Part shown: piece by piece, positions 1-7,585 of the stretch
How the letters are laid out: every line of letters begins with the position of its first letter
Numbering within the stretch: the first letter of the stretch is position 1
From: Martinezella tropici
Lineage (GTDB): Bacteria; Pseudomonadota; Alphaproteobacteria; Rhizobiales; Rhizobiaceae
DNA: 64,000 nt
Reading direction: 5' to 3'
NCBI RefSeq assembly: GCF_003287875.1
Contig: NZ_QMKK01000019.1
Coordinates: 1 to 64,000 of the forward strand
The notes under the pieces: generated by a model
The model's input: the letters and a program-made list of their open reading frames with translations, nothing else
What the model was told of the DNA's origin: nothing
Databases searched by the model: none
Position numbers and translations under genes: made by a program

Positions 1-7
1 GGTCCGT

Positions 8-1276
8 TCTGGACACATAGGTTACGGTTTATTCCTGAGACATAGGTAACACCTTTGGGCCGAAGGGGTTCGGCAGTGGTTCGAGCCTGCATGTCTCGTC
101 ATCGAAGTATCCCAGATCGTAATCCATGAAGCTTGCGAGCCAGATATGGTCTTCGACCTGTTTGATTCCAACGGCCTGTCCGGCAAAAACCAGGCTGAGA
201 TTGATCTTCTTTCGTTTGTAACAGATGCGGCCGCATGTTGTGACGGTCACGGTCTGGTCGTGGAACGGATAGTCGAGCTCCGGCAGGCCGTGATAAGGTC
301 GTGATGAAGCGTGGTAGCGCTCTGCCGGGCAAGCCATATTGAGGGCCTGGTGTGGCCGCTCGGTGTTAAATTCTTCGACGAAGTCGTCAAAGCGGGCCTG
401 CTGCTGCAGGAAATTGGCGCCGGCCGGCTTGGTGGTTTCCAGCTTGAGTGTGAGATGCATGCGTTCGTGGCGGCCGTTCTGCTGCGGATTGCCTGGCTTG
501 ATGCGTTCGATGTCGATACCGAGCCGGAGCCACCAGACCGCCAGTCGCGACAGATTGAACAAGCCGTTGGGACTGGCGAAGGGGACGCCATTGTCGGTTC
601 TGATCGCTCCGGGCAGGCCGAACTCCTTGAAGACGCTCTCGAACACGGTGAAGGCGTAAACTTCCTTCGTCGTGTGCAGCGCTTCGCAAGCCAGGAGATA
701 GCGGCTAGCGAAGTCGGTGATCGTCAAGGGATAGCAGTAGCGCTTGTCGGCGAGCATGAACTCGCCCTTGTAATCGGCGCACCACAGGTCGTTGGCCTGG
801 CGGGGTTGGGAGAGCGGCGTGCCTTCCGCCCTGTTGCGCCGTCGCTTGCGGTGCTGGACCAGCCCGTTGCGGTCGAGCACCGCATGCACGGTCGAGATCG
901 CCGGCGTTTGCACGTCCGGATAAAGCCGCGCCAGTCGTTCCCTGATCTTCGGTGCGCCCCAGTTCGGCTTCTCCTGCTTGGCACGCACAATCAGCTTCTC
1001 GATTTGGAAAGGAAGCTGATTGGCGTGCCGGTAGGGACGCCGCGAGCGATCCGTCAGTCCTTCCAGCCCGCAGGCATTATAGCGGCTGATGATCTTGTGG
1101 CCGGTCTTGCGGGAGATGCCGAACTCGCGGCATAGCGCCGCGATCTTCTCGCCATCCAGAACCCGCGCAACGAATTTGAGACGCTCGTCCATGCGGTTAC
1201 ACTCCTGCCAAGGCACCTTCGCTCTCCTCGCAAAGGCCAAAAGTGTAACCCATGTCTCCGGTATGAACTGTCACCC
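8..1276 (-). mobile_element. IS481-family insertion sequence
   Basis: One transposase gene is flanked by imperfect inverted repeats. The right end, read inward, carries GGAGACATGGGTTACAC and the left end carries GAGACATAGGTAACACC, with further matching bases outside both. The left end holds two tandem imperfect copies of this unit (about 11-24 and 34-50), so the exact left boundary is uncertain and could lie beyond the window edge. The transposase stop codon lies inside the left repeat, as is usual for compact IS481 elements. No convincing target-site duplication could be assigned. Confidence 0.75.
29..1216 (-). CDS. IS481-family transposase
   Basis: DDE transposase of about 395 residues that would cut and join the ends of the surrounding element. 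The N-terminus has a helix-turn-helix (ALCREFGISRKTGHKI) followed by a second one ending in TDRSRRPYRHANQ. The integrase-core catalytic residues are visible as D in CADYKGEF, D in RTDNGVPF and E in NGRHERMH. The C-terminus has the usual ERPHQAL motif. I chose the GTG at 1216, which gives a start at PWQECNRMDERL as in relatives; a TTG further upstream (1240) is also open. The reading frame is intact, so the element may be active. It sits beside defence-type and AT-rich genes, which fits an accessory region. Confidence 0.9.
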   Translation of the reverse strand: MPWQECNRMDERLKFVARVLDGEKIAALCREFGISRKTGHKIISRYNACGLEGLTDRSRRPYRHANQLPFQIEKLIVRAKQEKPNWGAPKIRERLARLYPDVQTPAISTVHAVLDRNGLVQHRKRRRNRAEGTPLSQPRQANDLWCADYKGEFMLADKRYCYPLTITDFASRYLLACEALHTTKEVYAFTVFESVFKEFGLPGAIRTDNGVPFASPNGLFNLSRLAVWWLRLGIDIERIKPGNPQQNGRHERMHLTLKLETTKPAGANFLQQQARFDDFVEEFNTERPHQALNMACPAERYHASSRPYHGLPELDYPFHDQTVTVTTCGRICYKRKKINLSLVFAGQAVGIKQVEDHIWLASFMDYDLGYFDDETCRLEPLPNPFGPKVLPMSQE

Positions 1277-1435
1277 TTCTCTCGGGAAGGACATATTGCG
1301 CAATGAAATCAAGCGGTTAGCACATCAGAGAATTCGAAAACGGAACACTTTTTCGGTGCATAATTCCGGATCAGCGGCTGGGCGTCCCATCAGCACGCGG
1401 TTGCTTTCCTTGTTGCCGCACTCGCATCGGACTTG

Positions 1436-2194
1436 CTACGGGCTTACAGCCATCATGAATTTCCGCCCCACATCAGTGAACCGCAGTTCCTTAAACATAC
1501 GAATGCCCGTCTGAATGCTGTTGCCGTGCTCATCTTTGTCAAAGATCGGCTCTTGATTTGTGGCGTCATAGAATGCGGTGACACCCAGTGCATACAAGTG
1601 TTGCCCGTAAAACTCGATATTCTCCGGGAAGACGAGACCGTCGCGCGGTATCTCATCAATCTCCATCGCGACGGGACCAAAGCGGTTCGATTTCCGGTCG
1701 TAGTCTTGAGTGAATTGCTGGCGGAAAGAACGCCCCTCCCTCTTCTGAAGCGCCCACATGGCATTGAGCAAGGCCGCTTCGTCCGGCGATAGCTGCTTTA
1801 TGATCTGCGAAAAGGCGGGGTGCGCATCATGAGCGCGCGTCTGATCCATGCTCGTGCTTAAAAGCTGCGAGAACATTTCAGATATCGGGCTGTCCTCTGG
1901 TTCATACCGTATGCCTTCAAGGATCGGCCCTAAGATCTGCGGGGGAGGAGGAAGCCGGTTATCTTCCGCAACGCGACCAACAGACTTGTCGAGGAAAGGG
2001 CGGAGCTTATCTTGTAGCGCCGCCGCGATCTGAAACGGCGCAAAGACAAGCCGAATGGTTTTCGCGATATCTTCCGCAAGCATTCCAATTTGCCGGGCGG
2101 CGGGCTTTGCTAGGTCGTCGTAGGTATCTCTAACTGGGATTTGCTTAGCAACTTCAATGGCTATCGCTGTCGCAAGGTCTATCTCTTCTGCCAT
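1436..2194 (-). CDS. DUF4393 / Abi-alpha family protein
   Basis: 252-residue soluble protein that resembles the DUF4393 (Abi-alpha) family. Family-like features are the KPAARQIGMLAEDI segment near residue 30, the VFAPFQIA stretch, the LGPILEGIRYEPEDS block near residue 90 and HPAFSQIIKQLSPDEA near residue 125. Family members are associated with abortive phage infection by annotation, but the biochemical activity is not established. The C-terminal half contains a predicted alpha/beta tail ending in RFTDVGRKFMMAV, as in other members. Its position between an insertion sequence and AT-rich orphan genes supports a defence or accessory role. The phage-defence function is inference; the family call comes from remembered motif patterns. 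Confidence 0.6.
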   Translation of the reverse strand: MAEEIDLATAIAIEVAKQIPVRDTYDDLAKPAARQIGMLAEDIAKTIRLVFAPFQIAAALQDKLRPFLDKSVGRVAEDNRLPPPPQILGPILEGIRYEPEDSPISEMFSQLLSTSMDQTRAHDAHPAFSQIIKQLSPDEAALLNAMWALQKREGRSFRQQFTQDYDRKSNRFGPVAMEIDEIPRDGLVFPENIEFYGQHLYALGVTAFYDATNQEPIFDKDEHGNSIQTGIRMFKELRFTDVGRKFMMAVSP

Positions 2195-2267
2195 CGCCGT
2201 CTATCCTGATTCGCGGATGAAGCTACTGTAGCAATAAGCCCGTCTATCTTCACCGGCGAGATCATGT

Positions 2268-2570
2268 TCATGCCTCCCGCTGGAACTTCGGTTTCCAGCC
2301 ACGCACTAGGCCGTTACCTATGAGCAGGGAGGCTGTCTCAAGCTGATCATGAAGGAAGGCGGCATCGGCGATCACACTGCGCAGCGCAGCCAGGGCATCC
2401 CCGCCGTGAGCATCGAGAATGGCTTGTACGAAGTCTTCTTGGCCGGATGTTATTTCGATGCGCTGGGCCGTTGGTATAGGGGCACTCCTGAGGACAGAAT
2501 AAGTTCCTATTTTGTTCTCGTTGCCGGGCGAGTCAAGCCCGTCGCATAAAAGTCGTTTGATAGCCGCCAT
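2268..2570 (-). CDS. small hypothetical protein
   Basis: 100-residue protein with no recognised domain. The C-terminal half (ALRSVIADAAFLHDQLETAS, ending GLVRGWKPKF) resembles a short conserved segment that I recall from many small uncharacterised rhizobial proteins, where a histidine-containing helix precedes a G-x-x-RGW-x-P-x-F tail. It has an ATG start and lies 73 bases upstream of the Abi-alpha gene on the same strand, so the two could be co-transcribed. No signal peptide or membrane segment is visible. Function unknown. Confidence 0.5.
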   Translation of the reverse strand: MAAIKRLLCDGLDSPGNENKIGTYSVLRSAPIPTAQRIEITSGQEDFVQAILDAHGGDALAALRSVIADAAFLHDQLETASLLIGNGLVRGWKPKFQREA

Positions 2571-2612
2571 TTGCTCGCGCCATCATCCAAAATCGCAGAT
2601 GGAGGTGATTCG

Positions 2613-2663
2613 ATGAAGCAAAATTACAGTCTAAAGCATGAACCATTTGCTTTGAAAATGTGA
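2613..2663 (+). CDS. possible 16-residue micro-ORF
   Basis: A 16-codon frame (MKQNYSLKHEPFALKM) starts 4 bases after GGAGGTGA, an almost ideal Shine-Dalgarno sequence at 2601-2608. It ends 45 bases before the start of the AT-rich membrane-protein gene on the same strand. It could be a small protein or a translated leader. Evidence is limited to the ribosome-binding site and the open frame, since a 16-codon frame can arise by chance. Confidence 0.3.
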   Translation: MKQNYSLKHEPFALKM

Positions 2664-2708
2664 GCGGCGATACGCTTGCAGACGCGCGTAAATCGAACGA
2701 AGGATGCC

Positions 2709-3302
2709 ATGGAAAATAGCCAAGATAACAAGGGTCAACGCGTGAACAGAGTTATTCCACTGATATCACTCATACTTATCCCGTTCTTGACGATATTTTT
2801 TTCTCACTTCCTTGAGACAGGTAAAGATGACTTCGAACGCTTTCGATATGCTAGCGAAATATTATCAAATGACAAATCTACGACAGAGTTGAAGAATTGG
2901 GCGTTGTCCGAGGTATTATCTTATATGGAGAAAAATAACTCCCCTAAGGCAGACATGGATGCCGAGAAGGCAAAGCTATATGCATTAATTGTTGGCCCTA
3001 TCTTAAACAAAAATAAGGGGATGTATTGCTATAATATTAGCTCTGCGCTTGATCAGATGAAAACCGAAAATCCCAATTTAGCGAATAAGCGAAAAGATTT
3101 CATAGATACAGTAAAGTTAGATAATATTAACGTTAAGCAGTCGGACGCGTTGAGAAAATACATAAAAGATTCTATTCAACAAACCAATGATCAAGTTGAT
3201 TTTGTGATTTCTTCTGTTAAATTGTCATGCGAACAGGTCGATCAAGGTATTGATGATCTAGCAAAGAGACCACCCAATCCGGACAAAAATCACGGAAGAT
3301 GA
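2709..3302 (+). CDS. AT-rich orphan membrane-anchored protein
   Basis: About 197 residues. The start at the second in-frame ATG is favoured by AAGGA just upstream; an earlier TTG at 2676 is open. After a short polar N-terminus there is one hydrophobic segment (VIPLISLILIPFLTIFFSHF, about residues 15-34). The remainder is a charged, lysine- and asparagine-rich helical domain. I recognise no family. Base composition is strikingly low in GC compared with every neighbour, with many AAA, AAT and ATA codons, which suggests recent acquisition. The topology (short cytosolic tail, one membrane helix, larger soluble domain) resembles effectors or sensors in accessory regions, but no function can be assigned. 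Confidence 0.6.
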   Translation: MENSQDNKGQRVNRVIPLISLILIPFLTIFFSHFLETGKDDFERFRYASEILSNDKSTTELKNWALSEVLSYMEKNNSPKADMDAEKAKLYALIVGPILNKNKGMYCYNISSALDQMKTENPNLANKRKDFIDTVKLDNINVKQSDALRKYIKDSIQQTNDQVDFVISSVKLSCEQVDQGIDDLAKRPPNPDKNHGR

Positions 3303-3332
3303 TGACTGTTTATCTGTTTGAGGTATGTAAAC

Positions 3333-3356
3333 GCCCGCCGATCTCCCCTGGCGGGC
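3333..3356 (+). terminator. GC-rich hairpin, possible terminator
   Basis: A perfect 7-bp stem (GCCCGCC / GGCGGGC) with a 10-base loop lies 31 bases after the stop of the AT-rich gene. No U-tract follows, so intrinsic termination is uncertain. Confidence 0.35.
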
Positions 3357-3492
3357 ATTGTGCCGTTAAGTGACTGGCTTCCTCCAAGTATTGTCTGAGA
3401 AAACTCTGCCGCGGCGATTGTTATTCCAACACTTAAATATTGTTTGACCTTTTTCCTCCATCTTGTTCGCCATCATCTCGATACAGGCGATC

Positions 3493-4566
3493 ATGAACCA
3501 CGCTTCCCAGGAACTGCTGCTTTCCATCGTTGCCCCCTGCCACAATGAGGAGGAGGGGCTCGGGGAATTTTGCCGACGGGCGGTGGCGACGGCGCGGGGG
3601 ATTGCCGGTGAGGCCTTTGAGATCATCCTGGTGGATGACGGATCGACCGACGGCACCTGGGAGGTGATTGCCTCGGCCGCGGCTGAGACGCCGCAGGTGC
3701 TGGGCGTGCGCCTGATGCGCAATCACGGTCATCAGCTTGCGGCGACCGCCGGTCTTGCCGCCTCGCGCGGCGAGCGGGTGCTGTTGATCGATGCCGATCT
3801 GCAGGATCCGCCGGAACTGTTGCTGATGATGATGCCGATCATGGATCGCGACGCGGATGTCGTCTATGGCCAGCGTGTGCGCCGGCAGGGGGAGAGCTGG
3901 TTCAAGCTCGCTTCGGCTTCGCTCTTTTATCGGCTGCTGTCGCGGCTCGCCTCGGTGGCGATCCCGCGCGATGTCGGTGATTTCAGGCTGATGCGCCGCC
4001 GCGTCGTCGATATTCTGCTCGCGATGCCGGAGCGGGATCGCTTCATCCGCGGCATGGTAAGCTGGATCGGCGGCAAGCAGGTGGCACTGCCCTATGAGCG
4101 CGATGCGCGCTTTGCCGGCACGACCAAATATCCGCTGCGCAAGATGATCAATTTCGCGCTCGACGCCATCACCAGCTTCTCCACCGTACCCCTGCGCATC
4201 AGCACCTGGCTCGGCCTTGCCAGCGCCGGCTGCGCGGCCCTGCTGCTCGTCTATACGCTTATCCGCTGGTTCGCCGGCGAGACGATCGTCGGCTGGTCGA
4301 GCATCATGGCGGCAATCACGGCCTTCAGCGCCATCCAGCTCATCTGTATCGGTATCATCGGCGAATATGTCGGCCGCCTGGTGCAGGAAAACAAGCGGCG
4401 CCCAATGTTCATGATCGAAAGCCTGCTGCAGGGTGGCCGCTCGCTTGAAATCCCCAGCGACTTCTCCGATCTGGACGCAGCGGGCAAGCGGCGCGCGCTT
4501 GACCGTGCCTTGAGCGGCTCCGGCGAGATGGCTGACAATGCGGAGCAGGTGAGGGCGGTCCGCTGA
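3493..4566 (+). CDS. GT2 bactoprenol-type glycosyltransferase
   Basis: 357-residue family 2 glycosyltransferase of the DPM1/GtrB type, which moves a sugar from a nucleotide donor onto a polyprenyl phosphate at the cytoplasmic membrane. The N-terminal GT-A domain shows VDDGSTDGT near residue 45, the metal-binding DADLQDPPE near residue 95, and a QRVRRQGESWFK loop. The GxxxYP-like segment AGTTKYPLRKM leads into two C-terminal membrane helices (about 235-260 and 270-295), as in GtrB-like enzymes. The ATG at 3493 is preferred over a TTG ten codons upstream. The stop overlaps the next start by one base (TGATG), so the following membrane protein is translationally coupled and probably uses the polyprenyl-linked sugar. 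Confidence 0.85.
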   Translation: MNHASQELLLSIVAPCHNEEEGLGEFCRRAVATARGIAGEAFEIILVDDGSTDGTWEVIASAAAETPQVLGVRLMRNHGHQLAATAGLAASRGERVLLIDADLQDPPELLLMMMPIMDRDADVVYGQRVRRQGESWFKLASASLFYRLLSRLASVAIPRDVGDFRLMRRRVVDILLAMPERDRFIRGMVSWIGGKQVALPYERDARFAGTTKYPLRKMINFALDAITSFSTVPLRISTWLGLASAGCAALLLVYTLIRWFAGETIVGWSSIMAAITAFSAIQLICIGIIGEYVGRLVQENKRRPMFMIESLLQGGRSLEIPSDFSDLDAAGKRRALDRALSGSGEMADNAEQVRAVR

Positions 4567-6269
4567 TGCCGCAGCCACCGGAAAATGCGGCTGTTTCCGC
4601 GACCATGCGCGAAACAGCCGATACGGATGCCGCCATCGTCAGGCAGAGGCCGGGTCTGGCGATTTCAGCCTTTCTGATTCTGGTCGCGATTTTCGTCACC
4701 GTTTTCAAATTCCCGCCGATCCTCGATTATCCCAATCATTATGCTCGCATGTGGCTGCTCGCCGGCGGCATCGACACGCCGCCATTTCATCAGATCTATG
4801 CGCTCGATTGGAACAGGACCTTCACCAATGTCGGCATCGATCTCGCCGCCTATTGGCTGGGGCCGCTGATCGGCGTTTCGCTGCTGGCGCGCAGCCTTCT
4901 TTTCCTGGCGATCGTTCTGCCGCCGCTCGGCGCGATCGCCCTGCACCGGCGCCTGCATGGCGGCGGCTATTATTGGCAGATCGGCATATTATATTTCGCC
5001 TGGTGCGCGACGCTGATCGGCGGCTTCATCAATTTCCAGATCGGACTCGGCATGGCGCTGCTTTTCGCAAACGCCGACCACGCCCTGCAATCGCGCAATC
5101 CGGCCGTGCTGTTCGTTTGGCGCCTGTTCGCCGGCCTGCTGCTGACGGTCATGCATATCTTTTCGCTGGGCTTCTACATGGCGCTCGTCTGCGGTCTCGA
5201 ATTCTCGCCGACGGCGGCGGCCTTGAGATCACCCGGTACATTCCTGCGCCTGGGGGGCAGGCTTCTGATCGCGATGCTCGCCTGCACGCTGCCGGCGATC
5301 TGCCTGTTTCTCTACCAGCCCGTCTTGCCGGATGGCGGCGGCGGCCTGGATGCCTCCTGGAACGATTCACTCGTGCTGATCCTGGCCAACCTGATGTCCG
5401 CGCTGTGGAGCTATGCGCTGCTGGCCGACATGCTGCTCCTGATACCGCTGATCCTCCTCTGCACCTATGCGATGCGCACGCGCCGTCTGACTATTCATGT
5501 TGGCATGGCGATCGCCGCCGCCGGCCTGCTGCTTCTGTCCTGCATCGCGCCGCGCCACATGCTCGGCACCGGCTGGATCAGCTGGCGCTTCCCGATCATG
5601 ACGGCGCTTGCGGCCATGGTGATGATCTGCCCCTTGCCGCGTCTGCCGCGCCGCCAGGCTTTGATCGTCATGCTCGTGCTCTCGACGGTCGTGCTCGGCC
5701 GAACCGCCTGGATCGGCTTCAACTGGTGGCAGGGGGATGCAGATGCGGCCGCCGTTCGGGCTGTGCTGGCGTCGGTGCCGGAAGGCGCGGCGGTCCTGCC
5801 GGTCATGCGGCAGCCGGATGGGCACGGTTTTGCGGATCATCGCTACTTCGCCTGGAATCAGGATACGTTCCGGCATCTGCCGACGCTTGCCGTCCCCTAC
5901 GCCCATGCCTTCGTGCCGACGGTCTTCACTGCTAAAGGCAAGCAGCCGTTGACGGTCTTGCCGCCCTGGAGCGGCATCGCCGTACCGGAAGGCAATCTAT
6001 TCTCCATAGGCCTGCTGGATTGCCCCGATGAAGTCAGGGCCGTCAGCGCCATCGCGCCCTATCTCGGCGATTGGCGGCAGCATTTCGATTTCATTCTGCT
6101 CGTCAATGCGGATGTTAGGGATCGCTTCGGCGGTGCCGTGCCGCAAGGCGTGAAGCTCGCCGCCGAAACGCCCTTTGCGAAACTCTATGCCATCGATAGG
6201 GCCTTCACGCCGGTGGCAGATGCACCACCGCGCAAAAGCTGCGCCGAGCTTGCCGCAGCACACGGATAA
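4566..6269 (+). CDS. polytopic membrane protein, possible GT-C transferase
   Basis: 567-residue integral membrane protein with about ten hydrophobic helices and a C-terminal soluble region (about 410-567). The first membrane helix is followed by an acidic-aromatic loop with LDYPNH. That is the place where GT-C glycosyltransferases keep the catalytic Asp or Glu. I do not recognise a named family. Coupling to the upstream GT2 gene suggests it accepts the polyprenyl-phosphate sugar and adds it to an envelope glycan, in the manner of phage Gtr modules, but the acceptor is unknown. No GtrA flippase gene is adjacent. Base use matches the neighbours. Confidence 0.7.
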   Translation: MPQPPENAAVSATMRETADTDAAIVRQRPGLAISAFLILVAIFVTVFKFPPILDYPNHYARMWLLAGGIDTPPFHQIYALDWNRTFTNVGIDLAAYWLGPLIGVSLLARSLLFLAIVLPPLGAIALHRRLHGGGYYWQIGILYFAWCATLIGGFINFQIGLGMALLFANADHALQSRNPAVLFVWRLFAGLLLTVMHIFSLGFYMALVCGLEFSPTAAALRSPGTFLRLGGRLLIAMLACTLPAICLFLYQPVLPDGGGGLDASWNDSLVLILANLMSALWSYALLADMLLLIPLILLCTYAMRTRRLTIHVGMAIAAAGLLLLSCIAPRHMLGTGWISWRFPIMTALAAMVMICPLPRLPRRQALIVMLVLSTVVLGRTAWIGFNWWQGDADAAAVRAVLASVPEGAAVLPVMRQPDGHGFADHRYFAWNQDTFRHLPTLAVPYAHAFVPTVFTAKGKQPLTVLPPWSGIAVPEGNLFSIGLLDCPDEVRAVSAIAPYLGDWRQHFDFILLVNADVRDRFGGAVPQGVKLAAETPFAKLYAIDRAFTPVADAPPRKSCAELAAAHG

Positions 6270-6285
6270 AGCCTCAAAACGCAGA

Positions 6286-6310
6286 CGGGCGGCCCTCTCA
6301 GGGCCGCCCG
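6286..6310 (+). terminator. strong hairpin after the glycosyltransferase pair
   Basis: A perfect 11-bp stem (CGGGCGGCCCT / AGGGCCGCCCG) with a 3-base loop starts 17 bases after the stop codon of the membrane protein gene. There is no clear U-tract. It could serve both this operon and the convergent lipoprotein gene. Confidence 0.5.
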
Positions 6311-6440
6311 CTGGCATCGTCTCGTGATGAAGCTTTACAGCACCGCGCGTTTCAAGACGCGCCGAGATCGCTGTAATACTTTGAAATGCTGCATAATTGT
6401 CCCTTAAATCGATTCCGGTTCAAGGAGTTATGCGGCAGCC

Positions 6441-6860
6441 TCAGCTTTCCGCTGCTTCTGCCTTTTCCGGCGGAGCCAGAAGCTCGGTGCAATAGGACGA
6501 GCCGTTGACACCCGGCTGGTCGCCGAGAATCTTGACCGAGCGGATCTCGTAGCTCTGGTTGGTGACGATATCGGCCTTGCAGCTGAGGGAGCGCTTGCCG
6601 GCCTTCTTGCCATCCTTGTTGACGATAGTCACGTTCTTGTAGCCGCCGCGCCAGGTGTAGACGCGGTTGCCGCCTTCGTCGCGGTCGGAGATCGGCGGGC
6701 CATAGGCCGCGAAGAAGCGGCCTGCGGATTGGCCCTGCCAGCGATCCTGAACGGGGTTCTTCGCAAGCAGCGGAAGGGCTGCCGTCGTTGTCGTCGTCGT
6801 GGTGCTGCAACCGGCGAGCGCCAGCAACAGTCCAGCCGCGGTGATCATGCGGATATTCAT
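6441..6860 (-). CDS. small lipoprotein with poly-threonine linker
   Basis: 139 residues. An N-terminal signal peptide ends in a lipobox (LALAGC, cysteine 18), so the mature protein should be lipid-anchored. The cysteine is followed directly by Ser and a run of seven threonines, then a compact domain with YGPPISDRDEGGNRVYTWRGG, resembling small outer-membrane SmpA/BamE-like folds only in general pattern. Two cysteines (in SLSCKAD and SSYCTEL) could form a disulfide in the periplasm. No partner gene is adjacent. The family is not recognised; envelope location is well supported. Confidence 0.7.
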   Translation of the reverse strand: MNIRMITAAGLLLALAGCSTTTTTTTAALPLLAKNPVQDRWQGQSAGRFFAAYGPPISDRDEGGNRVYTWRGGYKNVTIVNKDGKKAGKRSLSCKADIVTNQSYEIRSVKILGDQPGVNGSSYCTELLAPPEKAEAAES

Positions 6861-7163
6861 CGTGTCGTCCTTGAGCTTCTGTCACGCATAAGGTTGCGGA
6901 AAGGCCGCTGTCCCACGGCATTTTCCACCTGTCCCGCTTAGGGCTTTAGCGCCAAAGCCGGCAAAAGAAAATTCCCATCCGCGTGTACAAGCGGGATTTT
7001 ACTTGATCTGTTGCGTCTTTTGCACGCCGGCAATTCCGTGCCTCGTTTCCTGCCGATTTTCTAGGCAGACGCAGCTGTAATTTTTTCGTCAAAAATCAAA
7101 AGGTTTTTTGAGATTGGTGCTTGTGCATCAAAAATGGCTGGTCTATAGAAGCGCCGCTGGTCA
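6861..7163. other. intergenic stretch before tRNA-Pro
   Basis: About 300 bases without a supported gene. It contains the upstream region of the lipoprotein gene and an AT-rich tract (about 7070-7110, runs of T and A) that may hold the tRNA promoter. No repeats of note. Confidence 0.5.
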
Positions 7164-7240
7164 CGGAGTGTAGCGCAGTCTGGTAGCGCACCACGTTCGG
7201 GACGTGGGGGTCGAGTGTTCGAATCACTCCACTCCGACCA
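7164..7240 (+). tRNA. tRNA-Pro(CGG)
   Basis: 77 bases with encoded CCA. The acceptor stem pairs CGGAGTG with CACTCCG. The D arm contains GCGC-AGTCTGGTA-GCGC. The anticodon stem CCACG/CGTGG encloses the loop TTCGGGA, giving anticodon CGG. The T arm GAGTG-TTCGAAT-CACTC is canonical. It reads the CCG proline codon that is common in this GC-rich genome. No integrase gene or duplicated tRNA 3' end is seen nearby. Confidence 0.96.
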
Positions 7241-7585
7241 GCTTAAAACACTGATCTTCCTCCCGAAAAAATCTCCCACAAAAATGTAATCTGAAATCTT
7301 GCCCGAAGGCCGCGTGGCTATCGTCTGATATAGACTTGCTCCTTCTGTTCCGCGACATGCGGCCTGGAGATCGGCTTGCCTGAGATCATCTTCAGCCGCC
7401 GCACGGCTGGCTTGGAGCCTGGACATGCGCCTCCGTCTGCATTGCGGCTAACATCAATCCACGCATCAGGCCTGCTTTTGTAAAACCGGCTCTTTTTGTC
7501 GCCCGAAGCACTATATACAAGGAAGAGGGACGTGCATCCGACTCGGGCAAGAGTTCGGCTGGCGGTGCTGAAGCGGAGTGACGGA
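7241..7585. other. intergenic stretch after tRNA-Pro
   Basis: About 345 bases without a supported gene. Open frames here are out of register with any ribosome-binding site or are antisense shadows. It probably holds the promoter of the pentapeptide-repeat gene. No attachment-site duplication of the tRNA end was seen. Confidence 0.4.

Noticed and set aside
1..1290. Target-site duplication of the IS481 element
   Set aside because: The short sequence TTCT occurs near both ends, but it does not fit exactly with the inverted-repeat boundaries, and the left boundary is uncertain.
4751..5935. Plus-strand frame with Arg/Ala-rich translation within the membrane-protein gene
   Set aside because: It overlaps the 567-residue membrane protein in another frame and has shadow-type composition.
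7164..7240. tRNA-Pro as a phage or island attachment site
   Set aside because: No integrase gene and no duplicate of the tRNA 3' end could be found in the neighbouring sequence.
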